Shown here: piece after piece, positions 27,813 to 35,813 of the stretch
Layout of the letters: the number at the start of each line of letters is the position of its first letter
Position numbering within the stretch: position 1 is the stretch's first letter
NCBI GenBank assembly: GCA_025127975.1
Contig: JAHLYQ010000030.1
Location: forward strand, 1-42,966
Direction of reading: 5' to 3'
DNA length: 42,966 bases
Source of the DNA: Synechococcus sp. CS-1331
GTDB lineage: Bacteria; Cyanobacteriota; Cyanobacteriia; PCC-6307; Cyanobiaceae
Notes under the pieces: generated by a model
Seen by the model: the letters and a program-made list of their open reading frames with translations, nothing else
Databases searched by the model: none
Told to the model about the DNA's origin: nothing
Program-made: the position numbers and the translations under genes

Positions 27813-29285
27813 TTATAGGCCTAAGAACATTATTCTCATCTTGCTGAGCAGGGATCCCTCCTGTTGGAGCTTGGTTTCAGAGCTGAGCTTCAGTAATTCG
27901 GCCCTCCTCTGGCTAATCACAGCAGCAAGCATCTCCAGCACCTTCGGCTCATGCTGCAGGAGTGGGCGCAGGTCGTCGCGTTCAACTTCCAGCACAACAC
28001 AGGGCCCCAATGCTTCAATTGTGGCACTGCGGGGCTCCTCGTTGAAAACACTCATCTCGCCGATAATTGCCGGGGCACTGAGGCGGGCAAGTTCCCGCAA
28101 TTCACTGTCCTGCATTTTCTTTATAACCGCAACTTCGCCGCTCACAATTTGGTAGAGAGTGTTGCCTTCATTGCCTTCCACGATTATTCTCTCCCCCTGG
28201 CCAAAGCGGATGCAGCGTGTCAGTTTAGAGATGCCGCCAAGCTGGCTTTCGGTGAGTTGGCCAAATAAGGGGCTCTTGGCCAGGATTGCAATGCGATCTT
28301 GCAGATCATATTGGACGGGGCTCTCCGGTCCTGAGCTCCCTAGACGCCTTTTAAATTCCGTAATCGGATAGGGCACCCGTTGGTCTATGCGCTCGAGGGC
28401 ATACCAGATCTGGCTGAGCACCTCCCCCCTCAGTTCGTCGTAGCCCAGATCGGTGGGATCTTCCTGCCACACCTCAAGTTCGTAGGTGTTGGCGTAGTCG
28501 TGATAGGCATAGACAATCGCCTCTGGCGCTGGGTTTTTCAGCACACTCGGGCAGCTTTCAGCTACCTTTAGCAGCAGTTCCGTCGCCTGGTTGGGCGGCA
28601 GTTCCCTGTCGAGATTGATGTGCAGTTCCCGGGCGATCGGGCCCTTGGGGCTGAAGCGCCGCATGTTTTTCTGCCACATCATGCTGTTTGGCAGCGTGAT
28701 CAGGGCGCCGTGAACATGGCGCAGGCGTGTGCTCAGCAGGGTCAGGGAAACTACCCAACCGTTTACGTTATCGCCGAGCTCTAGGTAATCGCCTTCTTCA
28801 AATGGGCTGTCGACCCGCAGCATGATTCCAGCAAACAGGTCCTTGAGGGCTTCCTGGGCCGCCAGGCCGATAACGGCCGTTAAAATTGCTGATGTGGTCA
28901 CCAGGCCGACCACGTTGATATCGGCCGCCCTCTGCAGCACGATCAGGGTGAGGGCGGCGCCGATGGTTAGGGCGCCGAGGTCACGCAGGATCTTGGGCGG
29001 ATGGGGCCACCAGCTGATCGGAGCCGGCAACTCCAGCGTTAGCCAGAACGCCAGTTGCAGGGCCGCATAACTTTGGCCCAGATGCAGGGTTAAATCGAGC
29101 CAGAGTTTATTTTCAGATGCTGCAATGCTTGCCGGCAGGCTGGCGTGCACAATCCAGATCAGGATTGCCAGGCCTGGCAGGCGTAGGGGCACCGGGGCCA
29201 GCTTCGTGCGCCTGCAGATCAGCCATAGGGCTACCAGCAGGATCACCAGGCCCAGGGCTGTCATCAGGACTCCCAGATTGAGCAT
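27813..29285 (-). CDS. MscS-type channel with C-terminal cyclic-nucleotide-binding domain (bCNG channel)
   Basis: The product has 490 residues. Several hydrophobic segments fill the first 130 residues. The MscS pore helix and vestibule follow (VVGLVTTSAILTAVIGLAAQ, then EALKDLFAGIMLRVDSPFEEGDY and ITLPNSMMWQKNMRRFSP). A linker joins these to a cyclic-nucleotide-binding domain with FGQGERIIVEGNEGNTLYQI and the phosphate-binding cassette GEMSVFNEEPRSAT, where the arginine needed for cAMP/cGMP binding is present. Such bCNG channels gate with cyclic nucleotides rather than tension. It ends the speA-DUF3307 gene run and lies directly upstream of the che operon with its cyclase. Regulation by that cyclase is inference. 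Confidence 0.88.
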   Translation of the reverse strand: MLNLGVLMTALGLVILLVALWLICRRTKLAPVPLRLPGLAILIWIVHASLPASIAASENKLWLDLTLHLGQSYAALQLAFWLTLELPAPISWWPHPPKILRDLGALTIGAALTLIVLQRAADINVVGLVTTSAILTAVIGLAAQEALKDLFAGIMLRVDSPFEEGDYLELGDNVNGWVVSLTLLSTRLRHVHGALITLPNSMMWQKNMRRFSPKGPIARELHINLDRELPPNQATELLLKVAESCPSVLKNPAPEAIVYAYHDYANTYELEVWQEDPTDLGYDELRGEVLSQIWYALERIDQRVPYPITEFKRRLGSSGPESPVQYDLQDRIAILAKSPLFGQLTESQLGGISKLTRCIRFGQGERIIVEGNEGNTLYQIVSGEVAVIKKMQDSELRELARLSAPAIIGEMSVFNEEPRSATIEALGPCVVLEVERDDLRPLLQHEPKVLEMLAAVISQRRAELLKLSSETKLQQEGSLLSKMRIMFLGL

Positions 29286-29300
29286 TTCAGCCGGCCATGG

Positions 29301-29639
29301 TTATGGGATCAGCGCCTGGCTGCAGATTGCCCAAGTAACTTTACAGAGCAAATGGAGGCTTTGGTCTGTGGCCAGATTGATCAGCTTGCGGCATTTGAGC
29401 AGGTCGATGAGGAAATGGGCAGCAAATTCTGCAGCCCCCAGCCAGGGCATCCCCGTGATCAGGGCCACCGCCAGGGCGTGGGTGCCGCAATGGCTGGCCA
29501 TCCAGTAGCCCCAGGCCACACCCACCTGGCCGCAGCCGGGGCATTTGCCAATGGCCATCTTGTCTGACTGCAGGGGAAAGTCGCAGAGGCAATGGGCAAA
29601 GGCCAGCATCAGTACCAGCTCTGGCAGGGTCCAATCCAT
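29301..29639 (-). CDS. DUF3307 membrane protein
   Basis: This 112-residue protein matches the DUF3307 pattern. It has AHCLCDFPLQSDKMA near the start, a middle KCPGCG pair of cysteines, WGYWMASHCGTHALAVALITG, and then FLIDLLKCRKLI and DQSLHLLCK. Two or three membrane helices are likely and the conserved histidines and aspartates may bind metal. The family's function is unknown. The ATG at 29639 is four bases after the speA stop, and the channel gene starts 15 bases downstream, so the three probably share a transcript. Confidence 0.8.
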   Translation of the reverse strand: MDWTLPELVLMLAFAHCLCDFPLQSDKMAIGKCPGCGQVGVAWGYWMASHCGTHALAVALITGMPWLGAAEFAAHFLIDLLKCRKLINLATDQSLHLLCKVTWAICSQALIP

Positions 29640-29643
29640 TTGA

Positions 29644-31584
29644 TCAAGCCCAGGGCTGTAGATAGGTGGTTTGGCGCAGGCTGGCTTCCAGGTGGGCCAT
29701 CAGCCTGCGGGCGTCGCTGATTCCCAGCTGGCCCCGGCCGATCGCCGCCTCGCTGGCCATCCGCAGCCGCTCCAACAGCAGCTGGGGGTCGTGTTCCATT
29801 GCTTCTAACACTTCGGCATTGGTGTCGCCCCGCACCACATGGTCGATCTGGTAGCCGCCGCTGGCCTTGAGGCGCAGGTGCACGGCATTGGTGCTGCCGA
29901 AGAGGTTGTGCAGGTTGCCCATCACCTCCTGGTAGGCCCCGCCGAGGAACAGGCCGATTAGGTAGGGCTCACCGGGCCGCAGGTTGTGGAGCTCCAGCAG
30001 CGGTTTCACCTGGCCGCTGTCGATGAAGCGGGCAATTTTGCCATCGGAATCGCAGGTGAGGTCGGCGAAGCTACCCAGGCCATCGGGGCGCTCCTGCAGC
30101 CGTTGGATTGGCATGACCGGAAACAGCTGGTCGATTGCCCAGGTGTCTGGGGCCGAGCGGAACACCGAGAGGTTGGCGTAGTAAGTAGAGGCCAGGGCGG
30201 CCGGCAGGGCCTGCAGCTCCTGGGGAATGGCGCTGCCGGCGGGGAGCGCCCCTAGGCGGGCGGCGATTGCCTGGCAGCAGGCCCAGGTGAGCTGCTCGGC
30301 CAGGCCCCGTTCGGGCAGGCTCAGATAGCCCAAACGGAAGGCTGCCAGGGCGTCTTGCTTGAACTTGAGGGCATCGTTCCAGGCCTCCTGTAGGGCGTCG
30401 GCGCCCCCATCCGGCGCCTCGATGGCGGCGTGGGTGTCGCGCAGGTTGCGCAGGATCAGGGCTTCGCCCTCCTGGGCGGGCGGCACGGCGCCCGGCAGGG
30501 TGCCGGCCCCGAGCACGTCGAACACCAGCACTGAGAAGTGGCTGGCGAGGGCCCGGCCGCTCTCGCTCACCAGGGTGGGCACGGCGATGCCGTGGGGCTC
30601 GCAGCACTCCTTCACCGTTGCTACCACGTCGTTGGCGTAGTTCTGCAGGGAGTAGTTGGTGGACGCGGCACTGGCGGTGCGGCTGCCGTCGTAGTCGATG
30701 CCCAGGCCGCCCCCCACGTCGAGATAGCCCATCGGCGCCCCCAGGCGGGTCAGTTCGGCGTAGATCTGGCCAGCCTCCTGCAGGGCGTCTTTGAGCACGG
30801 CGATGTCGTTGATCTGGCTGCCGATGTGGAAGTGCAGCAGGCGTAGCTCACCGAGCAGGTCGGCGGCCCGCAGGGCCTCCACGCTGGCGAGCAGATCCGG
30901 CACCGAGAGCCCAAACTTGGCCCGCTCCCCCACCGAGCTGCCCCAGCGCCCCGTACTGCGGGCCGAGAGCTTGGCGCGGATGCCAAGCAGGGGGGCGGCA
31001 CCGAGTTCGCCGCTGGCGGCGATGATCCGCCCCACCTCATCGGCCTGCTCGATCACCACCACCGGCTGACGGCCCAGGCGCCGGGCCAGGATCGCCGTTT
31101 CGATGTAGCGCTGGTCTTTATAGCCGTTGCAGATCAGCAGGGCCTCAGGGTCTTCCAACAGGGAGAGGGCGATCAGCAGCTCTGCCTTGCTGCCGGCCTC
31201 CAGGCCGAAGTGCCAGCGGCGGCCGCTCTCCACCAGCTGCTCCACCACGTGGCGCTGCTGGTTGCACTTGACAGGGAATACGCCCTGGTAGCGGCCGCCG
31301 TAGCCGTACTGGGCGATGGCCCGCTCAAAGGCGCCATGCAGGCGCTCCAGCCGGTCTTCGAGAATGTCGTCGAAGCGGATCAGCAGTGGCAGCGACAGGT
31401 CGCGGCCCTGCAGCTCCTGCACCAGCTCCACCAAATCGAGGGAGCCGCCCCGGTCGCCGCGGGGTTGCACCATCACATGGCCCCGCTCGCTGACGCAGAA
31501 GTAGGGATCCCCCCAGCGCTCGAGGCCGTAGAGGGCGGCGCCGTCGGCGGCGGTCCAGGTGCCGGTGGGATTGGCGAGCACCAT
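29644..31584 (-). CDS. speA: Biosynthetic arginine decarboxylase
   Basis: The product has 646 residues, the usual size for the biosynthetic, alanine-racemase-fold enzyme. It converts arginine to agmatine using pyridoxal phosphate, the first step of putrescine and spermidine synthesis in cyanobacteria. The cofactor lysine is in GVFPVKCNQQRHVVEQL. Other family blocks are LLHFHIGSQINDI, YLDVGGGLGIDYDG and LFLGGAYQEVMGNLHNLFGS. The ATG at 31584 is the first start; the region between it and the divergent ATPase gene (31585-31742) holds no recognised element other than the palindrome at 31728-31746. Confidence 0.95.
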   Translation of the reverse strand: MVLANPTGTWTAADGAALYGLERWGDPYFCVSERGHVMVQPRGDRGGSLDLVELVQELQGRDLSLPLLIRFDDILEDRLERLHGAFERAIAQYGYGGRYQGVFPVKCNQQRHVVEQLVESGRRWHFGLEAGSKAELLIALSLLEDPEALLICNGYKDQRYIETAILARRLGRQPVVVIEQADEVGRIIAASGELGAAPLLGIRAKLSARSTGRWGSSVGERAKFGLSVPDLLASVEALRAADLLGELRLLHFHIGSQINDIAVLKDALQEAGQIYAELTRLGAPMGYLDVGGGLGIDYDGSRTASAASTNYSLQNYANDVVATVKECCEPHGIAVPTLVSESGRALASHFSVLVFDVLGAGTLPGAVPPAQEGEALILRNLRDTHAAIEAPDGGADALQEAWNDALKFKQDALAAFRLGYLSLPERGLAEQLTWACCQAIAARLGALPAGSAIPQELQALPAALASTYYANLSVFRSAPDTWAIDQLFPVMPIQRLQERPDGLGSFADLTCDSDGKIARFIDSGQVKPLLELHNLRPGEPYLIGLFLGGAYQEVMGNLHNLFGSTNAVHLRLKASGGYQIDHVVRGDTNAEVLEAMEHDPQLLLERLRMASEAAIGRGQLGISDARRLMAHLEASLRQTTYLQPWA

Positions 31585-31727
31585 CGGGCCCTGGTTTGTG
31601 GCGGGTTGCGTGGCTGGAATCTAGTCAGTGGTGGCCGCAGATCCCACCGCGCCCCTGGGCGATCAGCAACTCCCGACTGTTGCAGCTCGGGGAGGCAAGG
31701 ACGCCGCAGCTATCGGCCGCTCACTTA

Positions 31728-31746
31728 TCATTCATGCAATGAATGA
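31728..31746. promoter_or_regulatory. Perfect 8+8 bp palindrome overlapping the start codon of the DUF4143 gene
   Basis: TCATTCAT at 31728-31735 and ATGAATGA at 31739-31746 are exact inverted repeats around the three bases GCA. The right arm contains the ATG (31743-31745) of the downstream ATPase. No ribosome site is present, so the mRNA may be leaderless. The palindrome could be an operator for a dimeric repressor or, if transcribed, a hairpin hiding the start. Confidence 0.55.
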
Positions 31747-32975
31747 AATCCATCCACTGCGTGAATTCTCTTCCCCGTCTGGTCAGCGGCGCCCTCGCCG
31801 ATCGGTTGGCGGTGATGCCGGCGGTGGTCGTCACGGGTGCGCGGCAGACCGGTAAGAGCACCCTGGTTGAACAGCTCGTTCAAGGTGAAAGGCTCTACCG
31901 GACGCTCGACGACTTCGACGTGCTCGATGCCGCCAGGCGCGATCCAGAGGCGCTGGTGGGAGGCCATGGGCCAATAACACTCGACGAGGTGCAGCGCGAG
32001 CCAGGTCTGCTCAGCTCCGTGAAGCGGGCCATCGACCGGAACCGCAGCGCTGGTCGCTTCCTGCTAACCGGTTCGGCGAATCTGCTCCTGATGCGGCAAG
32101 TTTCCGAATCGCTCGCCGGCCGCGCCAGTTATCTCACCCTCTGGCCGATGACCCGTCGTGAGCAGCTCGGGCGTGGGCACGCCGGCCGCTGGGAGGAGCT
32201 CCTCGAAACGCCCGATGAAGAATGGCGCGACCTGCTCGCCGTCGGGGATGGGCACGAGGAGGACTGGCGTGCGCTGGCGTATCGGGGCGGCTTTCCCACA
32301 CCGGCCATCGAGCTTGCCAGTCCGGCTGAGCGCGCCATCTGGTTCGACGGTTACGTGCGCACCTATCTCGAGCGCGACCTGCAGGACCTCGCCGCGATCA
32401 GCTCACTGCCGGATTTCCGCCGGCTGATGCAGGCGGCTTGCCTGCGCCTGGGGCAGCTCCTCAACCAGACCGAGCTGGGGCGCGACGTGGCGCTGCCGCA
32501 ACCCACGGTGCACCGCTGGTTGAACCTGCTGGAAACCTCTTACCTGCTGGTGCGCCTGCCGGCCTATGCCGTGAATCGCACCAAGCGGCTGATCAAGGCC
32601 CCAAAGCTCTACTGGGGCGACACCGGCATCGCTCTGCACCTGGCCGGATCGCAGCCGCAAGGTTCCCATCTCGAAAACCTGGTGCTGCAAGACCTGCTGG
32701 TGTGGCGCGACGCGCGCGTCGCCCGGGCGGAGCTGGGGTACTGGCGCACGACCATCGGCGAGGAGGTGGATTTCGTGATTGAGGCAGGGAACAAGCTGCT
32801 GCCGATCGAAGTCAAGGCGACGGCCTCGCCGCGGCTGGCGGACTGCGCCCACCTGCGCACCTTCCGCGCGGAGTACGGCAACAAGGCCCGAGCGGGCCTC
32901 TTGCTGCACACAGGCAGCAGCGTCGAATGGCTCACCCCCGATGTGCTGGCTGTGCCGTGGTGGCGCGTGCTCTGA
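31743..32975 (+). CDS. AAA_14 ATPase with DUF4143 (second copy)
   Basis: The product has 410 residues. Walker A is VVVTGARQTGKSTLVEQL (about 28-45), followed by ITLDEVQREPGLLSSVK (Walker B-like) and FLLTGSANLLLMRQVSESLAGR. The middle contains GGFPTPAIELASPAERAIWFDGYVRTYLERDLQDL, and a winged-helix segment is near PQPTVHRWLNLLETSYLLVRLP. A nuclease-like core, VDFVIEAGNKLLPIEVKA, lies near the C-terminus. This is a canonical member, closer to the family core than the copy at 16548. It is followed 32 bases later by an antitoxin-PIN pair in the same direction. The start lies in a palindrome without a ribosome site. Function in the family is undefined. Confidence 0.9.
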   Translation: MKSIHCVNSLPRLVSGALADRLAVMPAVVVTGARQTGKSTLVEQLVQGERLYRTLDDFDVLDAARRDPEALVGGHGPITLDEVQREPGLLSSVKRAIDRNRSAGRFLLTGSANLLLMRQVSESLAGRASYLTLWPMTRREQLGRGHAGRWEELLETPDEEWRDLLAVGDGHEEDWRALAYRGGFPTPAIELASPAERAIWFDGYVRTYLERDLQDLAAISSLPDFRRLMQAACLRLGQLLNQTELGRDVALPQPTVHRWLNLLETSYLLVRLPAYAVNRTKRLIKAPKLYWGDTGIALHLAGSQPQGSHLENLVLQDLLVWRDARVARAELGYWRTTIGEEVDFVIEAGNKLLPIEVKATASPRLADCAHLRTFRAEYGNKARAGLLLHTGSSVEWLTPDVLAVPWWRVL

Positions 32976-33007
32976 CCATGCTGATCAGATTGCTCTCACG
33001 TGCTGTC

Positions 33008-33238
33008 ATGATCAGCGAAGCCAGTGCTGTGAGCTTCCGCCAAAACCTCAGCGACATGCTCAATCAGGTGCAATACCGCCACGACAGCATCGTGATCAAG
33101 CGCGATGGCAAAGCCGTAGCGGACCTGGTGGATGCCCGTCTTTTTGAGCGCATCGAGGCGGGCTATGCCGAAGTGCCGGAAGCGGAGGGACTGGCGGAGA
33201 TTGATGCTGCCGTGGCGGCCAGCCGGGCCGGGCGCTGA
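33008..33238 (+). CDS. Phd/YefM-type antitoxin
   Basis: This 76-residue protein begins MISEASAVSFRQNLSDMLNQ and continues DSIVIKRDGKAVADLVDARLFERIE, the pattern of Phd/YefM antitoxins. The N-terminal part dimerises and binds the operator, and the acidic C-terminal tail would occupy the toxin. The ATG at 33008 was chosen over upstream in-frame starts because it begins the conserved domain. The PIN toxin gene starts two bases after its stop. Since the toxin appears to lack part of its active site, the antitoxin may survive only as a DNA-binding regulator. Confidence 0.85.
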   Translation: MISEASAVSFRQNLSDMLNQVQYRHDSIVIKRDGKAVADLVDARLFERIEAGYAEVPEAEGLAEIDAAVAASRAGR

Positions 33239-33240
33239 CA

Positions 33241-33588
33241 ATGGCCAGTCTGGGCGTGGTACTCGACACCAACGTGCTGCTCTCCGGCCTCGCTTACCCG
33301 GCCAATGTCCGTGGCCGGCTTATCGCTGCCTGGCGCTTCGGGGCGCTGGATCTGGTGCTGCTGTCGGATTTCATCCTTGCTGAGCTGCGCCGCACCCTGC
33401 CCAGGTTGTTCCACCGTCATGGACTGACGCTTCCTGCCATCGATGATTTGATCGACTCCCTGGTGGCGGCTCTGCGGCTCGGCTCGGCCCAGACCCTGGT
33501 GACGGGCGACAAAGCCCTGCTTGCCTTGCGGGATCGCTACCCCATTAGCACCCCCGCGGAGTTCTGGGCGGAGCATGGCGGCCCCTGA
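33241..33588 (+). CDS. PIN-domain toxin, probably inactivated by an internal deletion
   Basis: The protein has 115 residues. It opens with the PIN motif VVLDTNVLLSGL (first catalytic aspartate), has the LAELRRTLPRL helix with its glutamate, and ends with TLVTGDKALLALRDRYPIST (last acidic site). Relatives of this PIN_3-like group usually have about 135-145 residues, with a segment like LRD-AD-xxVL between the DDLIDSL helix and the VAAL helix. Here DDLIDSL is fused directly to VAALRLGSAQ, so about 25-28 residues with an acidic cluster are absent and the reading frame is kept. The pair with the Phd-type antitoxin is otherwise normal. Low activity or none is my inference. Confidence 0.75.
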   Translation: MASLGVVLDTNVLLSGLAYPANVRGRLIAAWRFGALDLVLLSDFILAELRRTLPRLFHRHGLTLPAIDDLIDSLVAALRLGSAQTLVTGDKALLALRDRYPISTPAEFWAEHGGP

Positions 33589-33689
33589 ATGGCCCACAGC
33601 ACCGGGCCCTAGTGGCCAGTGCCTTTTGGCGTGCTTGCCAAGCGGCGGGGCCGGCGCTCACGATGGGCTAGCTAGTTGTTTTGATCTTC

Positions 33690-34148
33690 ATGTCCGCCGA
33701 ACGCTCCTTCATCGCCATCAAGCCCGACGGGGTGCAGCGGGGGCTGGTGGGGGAGATCCTCGGCCGCTTCGAGCGCAAGGGCTTCAAGCTGGTGGGCCTC
33801 AAGCAGCTCACCCCCAGTCGCGAGTTGGCTGAGAGCCACTACGGCGTGCACCGTGAGCGCCCCTTCTTCGCCGGCCTGGTGGACTTCATCACCAGCGGCC
33901 CGGTGGTGGCGATGGTGTGGGAGGGCGATGGGGTTATCGCCAGCGGCCGCAAGCTGATCGGCGCCACCAAGCCCCTCGAGGCCGAGCCCGGCACGATCCG
34001 CGGCGACCTTGCCGTGAACATCGGCCGCAATGTGATCCACGGCTCCGATGCCCCTGAAACCGCCGAATTCGAGATCGGCCTCTGGTTCACCCCCGCCGAA
34101 CTGAGCGACTGGATCCCCGCCGATCAGATCTGGCGCGTTGAGGGCTGA
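33690..34148 (+). CDS. ndk: Nucleoside diphosphate kinase
   Basis: The product has 152 residues, the normal length. It transfers the gamma phosphate among nucleoside triphosphates through a phospho-histidine. Seen are [19 protein letters not shown] at the start, [19 protein letters not shown], and the active-site histidine in [17 protein letters not shown] chose the ATG at 33690; a TTG at 33681 is in frame. It is a single gene between the PIN module and a degraded region. Confidence 0.95.
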   Translation: MSAERSFIAIKPDGVQRGLVGEILGRFERKGFKLVGLKQLTPSRELAESHYGVHRERPFFAGLVDFITSGPVVAMVWEGDGVIASGRKLIGATKPLEAEPGTIRGDLAVNIGRNVIHGSDAPETAEFEIGLWFTPAELSDWIPADQIWRVEG

Positions 34149-34521
34149 GGCGCCCAGGACCCTCTCGCAAGCGGGGAAGAAGCTGCTTGGCCAGATGCAA
34201 TGCGCAAGAGCAGTGCCATTCCCGCTGTTAGCCATGTCGGTACTTGGAGCATTTGATAACCAGGAAGCCCGAGAAATAGGGACATCGGAGTAGATAGACT
34301 AGCCGTGATTAATGTCCCGAGAATGACATTGCCGAGCGTGGGGCGCTTAAAAGTAATAAGCTAACAACAAAGTAGCGCTAGATAGGGCATAATGTTGTCG
34401 CAATAGCCATGGTAAAAGAGCGTTCCTCCCGCAATGGCGCTGATTCCAGCAACTTTCATCGAAATGCTGGCTTGCGCGGACCGAGCCCACAGCTTGCGGA
34501 TTAATTTTGCTTGCTTGAGTG
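34149..34521. other. Region without a recognisable gene
   Basis: After ndk the composition becomes more AT-rich. I see no intact gene. A minus-strand frame near 34365-34480 reads like a further membrane segment (AGISAIAGGTLFYHGY), possibly the tail of the decayed membrane protein at 34522-34872, but in another frame. No terminator with a T run was found after ndk. Confidence 0.4.
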
Positions 34522-34872
34522 CTAGGTAAGTGCTTGGGCAGCAGCGACAAGAATGCCGATCGAAACAATTTTGAAAGAGCCCAATCTGCCTGTCGTTAAT
34601 GCGGTAAATATTCCTGTTAGGGTTAGGGATCAATCTGTGAAGTATTTCAAGGTTTCCGGCTAGCTGACAAGGAAAACGATTGGCTGTGTGCCGGTATGCC
34701 ACAGGGCAACAATGCTGAGTCCAGTCAAAATGCCACTGCCAATCCAGAGCCCTTTCGGTATTGGGGCAGCAGCAGCGGTAGGGCAGATAGGACATCTATC
34801 TGAGTTTTGATCATGGCTAATGCCCAACAAACCCCCGCTGGAAGTGGCTTTTGGCGTTGAAGTAGGAGCCAT
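34522..34872 (-). pseudogene. Decayed small membrane protein with two in-frame stops
   Basis: From an ATG at 34872 one frame runs 70 codons, with a CPIC pair and a membrane segment (GLWIGSGILTGLSIVALWHTG). It reaches a TAG at 34660-34662. The same frame continues eight codons to a TGA and then another 33 codons with membrane-like text (LTLTGIFTALTTGRLG, FKIVSIGILVAAAQALT) to a TAG at 34522-34524. The persistence of hydrophobic, helix-like sequence in one frame across two stops suggests a broken gene of at least 117 codons rather than chance. I do not recognise the family. The interval 34873-35108 behind its start shows nothing I can name. Confidence 0.4.
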
Positions 34873-35108
34873 TACAAGGGTCAAACAGAGATTGAGCCCC
34901 CTAATGGTGAGGGGTAAGAAGGCTCCAAACCAACTGGCGGCCTTGCCCCATGGCCGGAAGCAGGGAAACCCACCAACTTACGCAGGACCCAGGAGCAACC
35001 ACAAGCAACGACTTGGTGCCGGCGCCAAACCTCCTGCTGGGAACGGCTCAATCAGGAATCCCTCCAGCCCTATGAGTGCTCCGGCCTCAGCTGGCGGAGA
35101 ACCTTGCC

Positions 35109-35600
35109 TCAGCACTCCTGTCCGTTTTGCGGTGGCCCTGCCAGTTCGGTGGCTATGTAGGCGAGGAATCGCCGGTGGAGGGTGTTGGGTTCGAGGAGGA
35201 AAAGAGCTCCTGCTCGAAGCGCGCGATTCTGGCGTTGCTCTCTTGCAATTGCTTCAAGCGCTTCTCGCTCTCTAGCAGTAGTTCCTCGCTCTCGAGCAGC
35301 CGTTTCTCGCTTTCGAGCGATCTGACCCTCAAGCGCTCGGTTTCTTGCTCGATGTCGTAGACGGGTCGCCAGTTCAACATCGCCAGCAAGCGCTGCCAGG
35401 GCGGCAAGGTGGAGACATATTCCGATCTGGTCAGCTGTTTTGAGACGGCTGAAGCGGAGGAGGTTTTCATCGCCGTAGTTCGAAGTGAATGAGATCAGCA
35501 GCAGCAGCGCACCGGCCAGAAGCGTTGACCAGCCCTGGCGATCCAGCAGCCGGGGCCGCGGCGTCAAACCAGGCAGCGCTGAGAGGCTTTCAGATTGCAT
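35109..35600 (-). CDS. Short membrane-anchored frame behind a LexA-type box (5' part only looks coding)
   Basis: An ATG at 35600 opens a 163-codon frame. The first 44 codons encode a plausible cytosolic start and one membrane helix (WSTLLAGALLLLISFTSNYG) and have GC-rich third positions (about 70 percent by hand count). Beyond about 35470 the frame stays open but its third positions are GC-poor (about one third in a hand count of 62 codons) and it is full of rare-looking arginine codons. The +1 frame there (35153-35470) looks coding instead. It may be the upstream half of a frameshifted gene or a small gene overlapping the next. The LexA-type box at 35638-35651 lies 38 bases before the ATG. 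Confidence 0.4.
   Translation of the reverse strand: MQSESLSALPGLTPRPRLLDRQGWSTLLAGALLLLISFTSNYGDENLLRFSRLKTADQIGICLHLAALAALAGDVELATRLRHRARNRALEGQIARKRETAARERGTTAREREALEAIAREQRQNRALRAGALFLLEPNTLHRRFLAYIATELAGPPQNGQEC
35153..35470 (-). CDS. Coiled-coil protein of unknown function, in the +1 frame of the preceding start
   Basis: A 105-codon frame from an ATG at 35470 gives a soluble N-terminal part (LPPWQRLLAMLNWRPVYDIE) followed by an imperfect heptad-like repeat built on LESEKRLLESEELLLESEKR, a strong coiled-coil prediction by eye. It ends in a serine- and proline-rich tail. About four fifths of third positions are G or C in a hand count, like real genes of the window. The ATG lies inside the upstream membrane-anchored frame, one base out of phase. 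If the two were joined by a frameshift, the product would be a single-pass membrane protein with a cytosolic coiled coil. I do not recognise a family. Confidence 0.5.
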   Translation of the reverse strand: MKTSSASAVSKQLTRSEYVSTLPPWQRLLAMLNWRPVYDIEQETERLRVRSLESEKRLLESEELLLESEKRLKQLQESNARIARFEQELFSSSNPTPSTGDSSPT

Positions 35601-35637
35601 CAGCGTAACGAGGGCCCGCTAGGTGCGATCACTTCAT

Positions 35638-35651
35638 AGTACGTCAGTACT
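35638..35651. promoter_or_regulatory. LexA-type SOS box
   Basis: The 14 bases AGTACGTCAGTACT fit the pattern RGTACNNNDGTWCB described for cyanobacterial LexA at every position when read on the plus strand. On the minus strand, the overlapping TACTAT could be the -10 element of the promoter for the frame starting at 35600, a normal place for a LexA operator. Confidence 0.55.
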
Positions 35652-35813
35652 GTCAGCCGGCCCTCCGTGTTTCCGCGGTTTCTGCAATCTGCTGCGGAGA
35701 ACTCCGCCCCAGCTCCTCGGGATCACGCGCCACCTGTGGCTCACATGTTTGCGCCCATGACGATGTCAACGAATACCAGCTGGGCTCAGCCCGAATATCT
35801 CAACCTGAACAAC

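Noticed and set aside
34820..35275. 151-codon plus-strand frame opposite the membrane remnant and coiled-coil gene
   Set aside because: Low-complexity proline/serine text, frame changes in character along its length, and the opposite strand has better coding signs.
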